Assembly: GCA_949825065.1 (NCBI GenBank)
Contig: OX463839.1
Location: 33,923,540-33,987,539 of the forward strand
Length of the DNA: 64,000 bases
From: Odontocerum albicorne
Taxonomy: Eukaryota > Arthropoda > Insecta > Trichoptera > Odontoceridae
Direction: 5' to 3'
The notes under the pieces are model-generated. The model ran no database searches. It was not told the DNA's origin and saw only the letters and a program-made list of their open reading frames with translations. Position numbers and translations under genes: made by a program. Numbering within the stretch: the stretch's first letter is position 1; each line of letters begins with the position of its first letter. Below, in pieces: positions 10,607 to 20,473 of this stretch.

Positions 10607-10635
10607 AGATAGCAAATGGCGTCCATTTGCTATCT
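10607..10635. repeat. Perfect 13-bp hairpin inside the element
   Basis: GATAGCAAATGG, a CGT loop and CCATTTGCTATC form a perfect stem, extended by one more A-T pair. It lies about 290 bases before the transposase ATG at 10927. Its role is unknown; it may fold in the transposase leader. Confidence 0.7.
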
Positions 10636-10926
10636 CGCTCTTTTTCGTGTCAAAACTTGTGAGCCTTGACTTGAGCAGTACGATACCTGACGCTGTGCGC
10701 TTCGCATCTCATTTCTCGCAAGTTATTGTTTTCATACCTTCTATTTTTTTGCTTTGGGCCCGGACTTTGTTTTGTCCATCGATTTGGACTTGTTGTGTGA
10801 ACTTAATATTTTGGCGTTCCCCTGGATTTTGTTGTGCTTACCTACTTGGTGTTTTTTTGTGATCATAACGACCTGGCTTCCTCTTTGACTTTTTGAATCA
10901 TATGGTGACAAGTAACTATTACTAAC

Positions 10927-11064
10927 ATGGCAAACCGGAATTTCTGGTATACTCCACGTGAGTATGCCGAAATGCATTTAATTTATGACGAAACTGGTCG
11001 TAGTGCCAGAGCAGCTGCAGCACAATGCCTAGATAAATTTCTGTGCAATGATAACATTTTTAAA
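10927..11064 (+). pseudogene. Transposase N-terminal fragment (DUF4817-type helix-turn-helix)
   Basis: From an ATG the frame reads about 45 residues, including YTPREYAEMHLIYDETGRSA and AAAAQCLD. The pattern EYA-MH--Y-E--G-ARAA matches the helix-turn-helix domain (DUF4817) found at the start of many insect DDE transposases. The frame stops soon after IFK and no catalytic domain follows, so the gene is truncated. Confidence 0.6.
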
Positions 11065-11712
11065 TAATCAAAGATCAAATTCAACAAGTTTGAGCGAGAC
11101 AAACGATACAGCGCATGAACGAGTTAAAGTAAGACAGCTAGTGTCACCATTTTGACATGAACTAGAGTGAGACAGATAGTCACCATTCGACGTAAGTTAA
11201 TATGAGACAAGTAGTGACGCTACATTGAAAAGTGTCATCATTAAATACAGTAATTTTTTTTTTTTGATTATTTTTTAAGGAGTAGCTAGTTGATATTTTT
11301 CGTACCATTTTGAAATCCTGACTAAACAGGCCATCTTTTTATGTAACTTGCCAGGTACACTACATTATTTTTATAGTATGATGAGTTAAAGTTAGCTGAT
11401 AAAAATATACATTTTTATGATCGGACAAAATTTTTTTTTTTTCGAACCTGAAGATTTTTTTGTTTTATATCGGACTCCAACTGATAGCAGGGCTATCGAG
11501 GATTGGGATAAAACCATTAAAATCATAAAATATGGCAATTTGTAGTCACAGCATATAAACATTTAGCGGAGGGTAGCTACTTTCACAATTTTCAAAGAAA
11601 TGCCTATAACTCGAAAAGTATAAGGCTTTTGCAAGATTTTTTTAAAATCTGAACCGTCATAAGCTAGCCTTTTCCTCGATACCGGCTTGACATCGAGTTA
11701 CAGGACACCCTG

Positions 11713-12594
11713 TATTTTATTTATTTATTTATTTATTATTACACATGACAAGAAATATACACAATTTGAGAAAAAACAACAGGTAATTTGATTTGGACAT
11801 ATAATTTTAATGGATCTGGGTTTGTTGCCTTTCATTTGTCATATCCCCAGTAAACTAGGCTTTTGCCTGTATCTCACTGAGGATATTTAGCATGAAAAAA
11901 TAAATCGATACTTCTTTCCGATTTTTGATAACACAAAAAAAACCCCGTTGCACGCTCTCATCAACCTGACAAACAGTGACACTCAACTACAACTGGAAAC
12001 ATCTTGCGAAACTCAACTCCTTACACATTATCACTCCAGAAAGACCAAAAATATTCATCCCACAATATACCGCACACAATCATAAGAATAAAAATCAAAA
12101 CAAATTCAAAACAAAAAAAAAAGAAGAAAAAAAGAAAAACACACAGAAACACAAATACAAAAACATCCAAAATTAAAACAACAAGAAGAGACCCACACTC
12201 ACGAGCTCACATAAATCCTTTCTACTCGTTATTCATCCTGAAAGCCCAAGTACTCAAAATCCTGTCGCAATAACAACCACGCTCCGATCGACTGTCTAAA
12301 TGGTTTTCCTACCTTTACTTTTATTGAAGTCGGCACGCCATTGTATGTAATGGGAGCCAAATAAGCATATTGCCTTTGGGCAAAAGAGGTTTTAACTCTA
12401 GGGATGGTGAACATTTCATTAGTTGCCATGCGTGTCATGTGTGTCTGCTGAGTTTGCATCTTCCCCTCCTCTCGATGGCAGTGCCAGAGAATGGATTTGA
12501 GATGTAAATTGGCTATATTCAGGACCTGATACTCTCTAAAAAGCTCCGCTGTGGGATACCGAGCAGGAAGTTTATTGATTATTTTCACAATATA
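11713..12594 (-). mobile_element. Truncated non-LTR retrotransposon, copy 1
   Basis: On the minus strand the copy starts inside ORF2 at KIINKLPARYPTAELF and runs through VKVGKPFRQSIGAWLLLRQ to the end of the ORF near 12229. A 3' UTR and a (TTTA)n-type tail follow at 11713-11745. It matches the plus-strand copy at 27677-28893 almost base for base. The 5' end is truncated about 70 bases upstream of the first exon of lipase B, so it may have displaced that gene's promoter. The C-terminal sequence suggests the Jockey/CR1 group. Confidence 0.8.
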
Positions 12595-13054
12595 ATTTCA
12601 TTATTTGTATATGTAAGACATATAATTTTTTTCTTCAGCAGAACGAGTTCGAGTGCTTCAACATGAAATTCTTCTTTGGTGTTTGGTTTGCCAGCTTGGC
12701 ATGCGGTAAATAATATTTCCAAATAAATAATAGTATTATTTTATTAATTTTTATATCTCGTTTTGACATAAAACCATTTGAAAATTTATGGTGAAAAATA
12801 TATAGAATTTCAACTTAATTTTTTCAATACAAAGGGATGTTTTACTTCAGTTACATTTTTATGCGTATTTTAATATACTCGTATAATGAGAAATAATGTA
12901 TTGTATCTGTTATTTTCTTTAAATTATTTAAATAAATTATCATTTTTCAGAAAGTAAGCAAGAATGTTAAAAAGGATTAATTTTAATTAGCCTAAAACAA
13001 TGATATTACAAAACACTGCTATACGTGTATAAAAATACAATTATTTTTATATAT

Positions 13055-13846
13055 GTGTTAACATAAGTTGTATCTGTTTTTTTCAAATTTAAAAATGAGC
13101 ACCAAAAGTAAAACAAAATGGTAAAGGTTATAAGTCATTCGAAAGAAAATTTTCTGCTCTACAATATATCGTATTAGCTTTTATGTTACCTATATTATTT
13201 TATTTGATTACAAGCCTTCAAAATGGAATGTCAAGTAGACGAAAGTAAGCATTTTCGACACCTCCTTCTGTTCGCGTTCAATCGAGGGAATAAAGCTACC
13301 AAAGCTGCTCGTGATATTTGCGAAGTGTACGGTGGAGATGTTATGAATGAAAGGACAGCTCGTCGATGGTTTTTGCGTTTCAAAGACGGTAATTTCGACC
13401 TGAAAGACGTGGAGCGTTCCGGACGACCAGTGGACTTCGATGAGGACCGCTTAAACCATATTATTCATGAAGATCCCCTTCAAATCACCGTAGAATTGGC
13501 TGAGCAGATGAATTGTAGTCACATGACTGTACACCGCCATCTTAAATCAATGGGAAAAGTCTAAAAGTTCGGCGCTTGTGTTCCACATGTTTTGAGTGAA
13601 AACAACAAAAATCAACGTTCGACAATTGCCTATTGCAATTGAAAATGCTCACTTTCATCTACTTGACATTTCGTTTTGAAGGCTTGTAATCAAATAAAAT
13701 AATGTATGTAACATAAAAGCAAACACAATTTCTTGTAGAGCAGAAAATTTTCTTTCGAATGACGTATAACCTTTAACATTTTGTTTTACTTTTGGTGCTC
13801 ATTTTTAAATTTGAAAAAAAAAACCGGACACAACTTATGTTAACAC
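13055..13846 (+). mobile_element. Mariner foldback derivative with about 190-bp inverted arms
   Basis: The left arm (13055 to about 13245) and the right arm (about 13657 to 13846) are inverted copies, both starting GTGTTAACATAAGTTG. They include ATGAGCACCAAAAGTAAAAC and GCTCTACAA. The arms contain the leader and the first codons of the transposase, which is far more than a normal mariner terminus. The element sits in intron 1 of pseudogene B. The ends show no clear TA duplication. Confidence 0.8.
13223..13564 (+). pseudogene. Mariner transposase, N-terminal half only
   Basis: A 113-residue frame starts at ATG and carries the two helix-turn-helix units of mariner transposases, with NERTARRWFLRFK, the linker ERSGRPVDFDED and HMTVHRHLKSMGKV. 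After the TAA the same frame continues to about 13625 with VPHVLSENNKNQRS, matching the WVPHEL linker region (the W is not kept). The DDD catalytic domain is absent because the right inverted arm follows. It resembles the cecropia-type mariners, such as the one domesticated in human SETMAR. It may still bind DNA but cannot cut. Confidence 0.85.
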
Positions 13847-14165
13847 CCAATACTTTGTTAAAATAACAATTGAAAAATAAACTTTTACAAATATAAAATT
13901 CACTGTTTATTTCGAAAACCTGTGTCATCGTCCTAAGGCAATTATTTAACCAAAATCTGTGTCATCGTCCTAAGGAAATTATTTAACCAAAATCATTTCA
14001 TTAATATATTCTCTAGATTAGAAAAGTGTCAATGTGATAAATTAAGTTTTCATTATTTATTGTAGTATCGAGTATTATTTTGCAATTATTTTGGTATAAA
14101 TATTAAAATTTATTTCAGCTGCTGCATTGCTATCGTTAAGATTTGAGGCGGAAACTGATGTTGTT

Positions 14166-14283
14166 CTTAATCTATTCCCAAGGTAAATCTTTATTGTTAG
14201 TAGTACTTAATCTATTCACAAGGTAAATCTTTATTGTTATATAGTAGTCCTTAATCTATTCACAAGGTAAATCTTAATTGTTA
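14166..14283 (+). repeat. Triplicated exon-2 / intron-2 junction of lipase B
   Basis: CTTAATCTATTCMCAAGGTAAATC starts at 14166, 14206 and 14250. Each copy contains the end of exon 2 and its donor CAAG|GTAAAT. Three equivalent donor sites therefore stand 40 and 44 bases apart. Confidence 0.85.
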
Positions 14284-14299
14284 TACTAGAGAAAATGTA

Positions 14300-15140
14300 G
14301 CATGGCCCCTGTGACAGTTCACAAATTTGCCCCAATACAACCTTGTAACGACGTTCAGTAATTTTAATTATTTTATCGATTTTAATATAAGTCTCGATTC
14401 TAATAAATATCAAGTTATTTAGGTAAATACATTACATAAAACTAACAATAATGACAAATTAATACCTACATCTTTTTACAAATTAGCAAAAATGTGACAG
14501 TTTGTGAAAATCAAATAATATTTGGTGACGTTTGTCAAAAGTCACTACGTTAGTCTGCATTGACTAGGGATGGGGTGTACGATAATTGGATTTTCGATTT
14601 TTTTTATACATGAAATTAAATGTTCGTAATTAGTATTGGCTAAACGACCTAGTGGTTAAACGATTTTCTTTTATCATACATACTCATTAATAAACATAAA
14701 ATACAGTTTTTTTTTCATTTTCAGTTATTTCAATATCTTTCTACTAGGCTGGAAAAGAATATAAAAAATGTAAAATAACCTCTTAGGTTGTAGTTTATGT
14801 GTACAAGTTTAAAATGTATTTAAACAAATTTCTTTTTGGCAAATTAAATTAGTACACGAATTATATAAAATACATTGAGTGAAATTTTTTTTATGAACAT
14901 TTTTTAAAAATATCTATGGATTCATATTGTGTTAATTTGTAACATTGGTAATGCCAAGAGTTCTCCTCGAGTTTGTAGGCAGCTACTAAGTCTTAAAAAT
15001 AATAAATTCAGATAAAAAAAATATCTCTAAGTCAGGAAAACTGCTCGGGAAGAGACTACATGCTACCTACCATATTTTTTATTTCATCCCATCTCATGTG
15101 GGATCAACTCAATTGTCTGATTATAATTATTTAATTTATT
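14300..15140. other. Intron 2 of pseudogene B, no feature seen
   Basis: AT-rich intron remnant with poly-T and poly-A runs. No element or further exon is recognisable. Confidence 0.4.
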
Positions 15141-16056
15141 TTAGGAAAAATCCTTTAACTGCCTATGTTTTGAAATATGGCGATATTGGGAACCTGGACG
15201 CATCTAACTGAGAGTTAAGCAAACCTTTAAAAGTGTTTTCTCATGGTTGGACCAGAAATGCTACTGTAACTCATTTGGTTGATGGTGAGAGATTATGCTT
15301 ATTTATATATATATTTTTATACATAACAATTTTAGTCATTAAGCCCTGTGAGTATATTTAAATACAATACAAAGTGTCATACAAAAATTCTAATACCATA
15401 AGAAATTGAAGATTTACGATATAACATAAATATTTCAAAGGTTTATGCAATGAATGCCTTCCTATCACTCGTGATGGGTATAATACAACACACAACACAC
15501 AATAGGGTACGTGAGGTTGGTGTCACTGGAGATGACTACATAAGTCAATGTGTGCCAGCATAACTGGGAGGTCTAATTATCAAGAACTCAATCGAAAAAC
15601 AAGACACAGACAAGCTACAATTCTGAAACCCTTTGCCCTATACGAATATGTAACAGGATATGCCTAAAACAAATATTATGTAATACTAAAGCAGTTAAGT
15701 GATCTTTCTGATTGGTTCGAATAATATGAATGTACTTTATACGATGAAAGATTATTCTATAAAATGCAATTATACAATTAAATAATTTTTTTCTGTTAAT
15801 ATTCTACACCTTTCATGAATTCAATATTTTTTTCAATGATTTTCCAATGCGTAATTTGTGTTTTAAGGCGAAAAAAACCACTACTTGTAAAAAATACATT
15901 GATTGTATGTAACATGTAAATTACATTTTTAATAAAGGATTGAATTTTTCTAGCTTTTTTGACTGCTGGAACAGTAAACGTAATTATCGTTGATTGGACC
16001 ATGGGGACAATTGGAGAAGAATCAGTGGTCTCGTTGTGAAGTTTGTGGGTAAATAC

Positions 16057-16134
16057 ATTGACTGGCCGTCCATCTTGGGACTGAAGCATAGTAATATTGA
16101 CTGGCTGTCCCTCTTGGGACTGAAGCATAGTAAT
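16057..16134 (+). repeat. 39-bp tandem duplication in lipase B exon 4
   Basis: ATTGACTGGCYGTCCMTCTT and the rest of a 39-bp unit occur back to back, adding 13 codons just before the catalytic serine motif. The two copies differ at two bases, so the event is not very recent. Confidence 0.9.
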
Positions 16135-16869
16135 ATCCATGTAGTGGGAATGAGCCTGGGAAGTCACATCGCTGGTTGGACTGCTTGCAGCTGTCAATTG
16201 GGGAAAGTTGAATTTGTTACAGGTAAACCATTAAACATATTGTGGAAAAATATTAATTATTTCAAATGATTCTTCGTAATAAAATAATGATTTAAACGCG
16301 TTGTATTTTAAATATCAGCTACTTAAAATTTCAAGCTGGTGCATAAACTAAAGAGGATTAAGGAAAAGTAATGAATCCCGTAATTGAAATGGTTGCAGTG
16401 ATCGAACCAACCCCCCCGCCCGAGTGGTGTCATTACCTTGCTAAAAATTGTCTTTCTCAGCATAAAGCTATTGATCCCTTTTTGGACACTAAAAAGGTTA
16501 CTATGAAAAATGGGAGGAATGAGTTCATAGTCATGTATAATGTAAATGTGACATGAGAATTCTTATTCCTATACCAAAGAGAACCCATTCTCATTCCTAC
16601 ACCAAAAACGTGTATACCGTTAATGATAATTGGGTTAATATGTTTGTCTGATGGCAACCAATAGTCTGCAAAAGTTAGCACAGTGGCTATGAAGACTAAT
16701 CTCTAATTCTTTGTAGTTGAATAGATACATCACGTATCCAAGATGCAAAATGCTTATTAATTTTAAATCATGTATATTCTATCTAAATTCTGTAGACTCA
16801 TCATGGTCTTATCAACTAGATACCCTTAACTCCATTTATCAAATCAATGTATAATACTTATATTTCACA

Positions 16870-17105
16870 GCCATTTCTTTGTCAGGCTAGGCAGAGAGGA
16901 CAGTACGAGACTTTCCTATCTCTACACAGATCCTTCGCCTCTTCTATATCTATACACTTTCTCATACAACTCCTAAGATTTCTATGACTTTTTACGCTTA
17001 ATTTTTTCTAAATATCATTCAAATGACTATGCATTCTTTGGTTTTCCTATATCACGCCATCCACTCACATTTGTACTATATATTTGTTTTGCTATTTACG
17101 AGTTT
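16870..17105 (-). mobile_element. LINE 3' fragment, degenerate
   Basis: It shares TTTCTTTGTCAG-CTAGGCAGAGAGGA, CCTTCGCCTCT and ACATTTGTACTATATATTTG with the better preserved antisense copy at 19371. Only the 3' region is present, inside intron 4 of pseudogene B. Confidence 0.6.
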
Positions 17106-17559
17106 AGCACTGTTATTTGTCATTTATTGCGACAGTTAGTGAACATAATAATTAAATTCAACATATTCTTTAGAGATCTAAGAGCCTCATGAAGGATTAG
17201 TATGACAATGTAATTTTTTTTGAGAATGAATTACATTATTTATTATAATTTTACCATGCGATCCATCCGGGAGATTCTGGGAAAATTCTGATGATAAAGT
17301 GAATGCCGGTGATCGAAAATACGTTGAAGTCATCTAGACAAGTACACTTGTTCATGGCCTGATTAAACCCACTTTTTGTTTCAAAAAATTTCAATTGATT
17401 ATTCTCATTTTGAAAACATTTGTTTTCTCTGAAAGGGAAGATGTTATTAATATGAATGATTTTTATTTTATATGTTATTTTTACAGTACCGGGGTGTACT
17501 ACCTCACCACAAACCCTAGCAAACCATTCTACCAGGGTTAAGAACTGAGGTTGAATATA

Positions 17560-18130
17560 TAAAAATATATGTAACAGGAATTTGTAGTTGTTTAGCCAAT
17601 ATCTTATTTTTTTAATGAATATTAAAAAAATATTTATATTTTATTTTTTTTTAATTATTATATTTTGTAATGTATATTATATATAATAATATAAGGTTTA
17701 TCAACAGTTGTATAGAATGTAAATATATATCCAGAAATCACAATGTAATGTGTTGAGACAATGGAAAAGAAAATACATTTGAGAGAGAAATTTTCAAAAT
17801 GGTTTGGGCTCATCCCATAACAACCTCCCAGTTGAGATACACTCCTAGTAATAGAAAGACGAGCCCAGCAACGAGGACGTCTGATGTTTTGATGATGATT
17901 GTTGATGTTTTTTATTGATTTTTCATGTGTTTTTTTACTATATTACGTTTATGATTTTACATTAATGTTTTGTATCATAATTGATTACATTTTTTGTAAT
18001 TTATAAAAATCGTCATCAGAAATATTATACATTTTCTTTCCTTTTGCAGAAATAATTTTATTATGATTATACTTAATTTGCGAAAACTTAAAAAGCATGA
18101 GGTTATTTTTTCAACAATTTAATAGTATAT
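17560..18130. other. AT-rich spacer between lipase relics
   Basis: Nothing recognisable apart from an AT-rich low-complexity run near 17640-17700. Confidence 0.4.
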
Positions 18131-18140
18131 ATTTTTTACT

Positions 18141-18193
18141 TCTGGAGTGCACTGTTACTACAAATTCTAACAAACCATTATACTAAGGGTGGA
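18141..18193 (+). pseudogene. Relic last exon of another lipase copy
   Basis: TCTGGAGTGCACTGTTACTAC and ACAAATTCTAACAAACCATT align with the last coding exons of lipases A (3419) and B (17488), but two bases are missing and the sequence ends early at TAC TAA. No other exon of this copy remains between 17541 and 20474. It shows that the cluster once held at least one more gene. Confidence 0.65.
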
Positions 18194-18524
18194 GAACCAA
18201 ATATCAAAAATTGAAATAGTAAAAGTATCAACATATGAACTATTTATATTCACGGTATATGTTTTGTATTATTTTTTTATTTAAATAATAATCTTAATTA
18301 AAGTTTAATACTATTTTTTTGTGATAAAATTTATTCATATGTAATTTTATCTTAATGTTCTTGTTTTGTAAACAAACATACGAGTTATCAATTTGTCTTA
18401 CCCTCTGAACCATGATAAATTGACAGGAATGAACTTACCGAAAATTTTATTTATTCTTAGCACATTTGTTTGAAATCATAGAAATTACATTTCTTGGGAT
18501 CGTCTTTTGTAAAAAAATAATGCA

Positions 18525-18835
18525 TTGGATCATACACAAACACTCATTTTATATCATTTTACAACTGCTTACTTTAAATCTTTCAAATGTTTTAATGGAG
18601 TAACTCCATTTTATCTTCCGGATCTTTGTCTGAGAGATGTTGCTTCGAAGGGGAGCAGAACATTGAGGTTGATCTTATCTTTGTCGAATAAATGTATTGG
18701 TTCAAATGGATCCAATAGGGAAGAGTATTATGACAGCTGATCCCAATTCACGAAATGGTCTGAAACGAATGATAGAAATATGGTTAGCGTGTGCAGCTTT
18801 AACAAGCAATTGAAGACAACTCTTAGACAACGGAT
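18525..18835 (+). mobile_element. LINE ORF2 C-terminal fragment
   Basis: The frame reads AYFKSFKCFNGVTPFYLPDL followed by CLRDVASKGSRTLR, a typical C-terminal segment of non-LTR retrotransposon proteins. A short piece with NKQLKTTLRQ follows after 18780 in a shifted frame. The intervening region is broken by stops. Confidence 0.6.
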
Positions 18836-19370
18836 GTTTTATCAAAATTTATGTTTGTATATGTTTGTATACACATACTCGTATATTACACAAATACGCT
18901 ACACTCCACCTAAAACCGAATGTATTACTATCATATATAGAAAAAATTACAAAGGTTACTTTCTAGCTCGTCTTCCTTGGGTACAATTTCTTCTCATCAA
19001 ATATGTTTTTCTAAAAATATGCAGGTGCGAGGAAGTACTCAAAGTTTCATCATGTGCAATAATTTTTGACATCACCCTAAGAATGAAATGTTTACCATAA
19101 TTTAACTCAACACAGCAACAACTCTAAAAAACATTTTAAACTAGTGGAAAACAGTCGTGAAAATCTTCGAACATATCAGATATCAAGATTATGTTCATAA
19201 AATAATGACGTCCTAAGGGCCTTGTTTAAAAAATTCTGCGACATTTTTTAAGAATTTCTGTCCCTTGATAGTACCCAAAAATGTTTGAAAAGTAACCAAA
19301 ATATATTTCAATGCAGTATTCACTTCAATGTTTACAAACTATTTATGTAATTGTCATTGCATACATATAT

Positions 19371-20010
19371 AGTATCACGCCGTTTCTCTGTCAGAGTAGG
19401 CAGAGAGGAGAGAGTGCCAGAATTTCCTATCGCGAGACAATCTTTCGCCTCTCCTACATACATACAACTTAAACAATTTATCTGACTTTTTACATTTTCT
19501 TCTTTCAAAACATCATTCGCAGTGATCCAACCATACTTTCCTTGGTCTTCTTCTACCATGTCTACCATTCACATTTGCACTATATATTTGTTTTGTAAGT
19601 AAGTCCACAAACAATCCGAGAGTGTTATTCTTCATCTTAATACATCAGCCTTAACTTCACAATCATCCCTAATCATTTCATTCCGTATTCTTTCATATTG
19701 TCAGCGCATCTATTATTCTCAGTGCATGCATTTCTATAGCATTTATTCGGTTTCTTTCAGTCTTTTTGCACTTTCATGTTTCCCTTGTATTTATCAAAGT
19801 TGGTACTAAAATACTATTGTTGACTATTATCTTAACAGATTTCAATACTGTCCAGTTCAAGTATACAAGTATATGTTTTAGTACCTCATTGACTTTGTTT
19901 CCTATTGTTACACGCCGTTCGATATCTCTCGATACTCTTTCGGAAAATACTACCTCATCCATATTTCCCATTTACTTTTTTTTTTCAAACTTTCTATAAC
20001 CATGAATTAG
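19371..20010 (-). mobile_element. LINE fragment (late reverse-transcriptase region and 3' UTR)
   Basis: The minus strand contains ERVSRDIERRVTIGNKVNEV and, further on, a LVPTLI segment, matching the part of non-LTR proteins after the YADD box (ERRV-AGNKVN ... VLIPTL). It ends with a 3' region containing CTCTCTGCCTACTCTGACAG and GGCGTGATACT, shared with the ends of copies at 16870, 30120, 30490 and 32190. Multiple stops and frameshifts show an old copy. Confidence 0.7.
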
Positions 20011-20354
20011 GTTTTGGCAAAATTTATTATCAAATCTTTCTCTTCACGTCTCATATGATTTATTTATTAAAATCTGCAATTTGGCCTCATTTTCCATAAA
20101 CACTACCATGTCATATGCATACATTCCCATTCAACATTTGTATGCAACCTATTGACCTCTGTTGTTCCTTCACACATTAATCTACGTAAATATTGAACAA
20201 TCAGAGTGACAAACACAACCTTGCTTTTTACCTTTTTAAAATATTTAACCACTCAATCAAGGTACTGTTCACTATAATATATGGTCTATTTTCAGCATAT
20301 AATGATGCCATACGTCATGTTAGTTTTTCATATAGATCTCAATGCACCTACTCG

Positions 20355-20392
20355 TATAAATGAAATTATTTCATCAGAGTAATCAACTCAGT
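20355..20392 (+). promoter_or_regulatory. Candidate core promoter of lipase D
   Basis: TATAAA at 20355-20360 stands about 30-35 bases before TCAGT at 20388-20392, the arthropod initiator consensus. The distance to the ATG at 20474 gives an 84-base leader. The TATA box is part of a copy of the dispersed motif, ACTCGTATAAA. Confidence 0.45.
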
Positions 20393-20473
20393 GCGTCACT
20401 GAATGATAATAATAATTGTCTTGATCAAATTTTGTTTTACCGACATTTGTTGTTCAATTTGACATGGTTCACT

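Larger units (their letters stand above)
9967..11712 (+). mobile_element. Tc1/mariner-superfamily element with 15-bp terminal repeats and TA duplication
   Basis: The left end reads CAGGGTGTCCCGTAA after TA, and the right end is its inverse, TTACAGGACACCCTG followed by TA. That gives inverted repeats with one mismatch and the TA target duplication expected of this superfamily. The 1746-bp interior holds only the start of a transposase (10927), so the copy is a deletion derivative. Ends of the type ACAGGGTGTCCC are widespread in arthropod genomes. The 3' tail of an antisense LINE starts at once after the right end. Confidence 0.75.
12663..17541 (+). pseudogene. Lipase B: pseudogene of the secreted lipase family
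   Basis: Six exon remnants align with lipases A and D: 12663-12705 (signal peptide MKFFFGVWFASLACG), 14119-14182, 15145-15284 (SHGW oxyanion motif), 15954-16222 (GMSLGSH elbow), about 17256-17360 (CDPSGRFW, catalytic Asp), and about 17488-17541 (TGVYYLTTN...FYQG then TAA). Intron phases where borders survive are the same as in the intact genes. Disabling changes are a TGA inside exon 3 (15209-15211), a stop plus frameshift near 16036 in exon 4, a 39-bp in-frame duplication (16057-16134), loss of the AG acceptor and a TAG in exon 5, and loss of the rest of exon 5 including the DFYPNGG and catalytic-His region. It also hosts a mariner derivative in intron 1. It cannot make a lipase. Confidence 0.88.

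Noticed and set aside
12004..12273. Lys/Asn-rich plus-strand frame
   Set aside because: Antisense of the LINE 3' UTR; the A-rich stretch creates the frame.
15796..16197. Minus-strand frame of 133 residues
   Set aside because: Antisense of lipase B exon 4; the repeated peptide in it is the 39-bp duplication.
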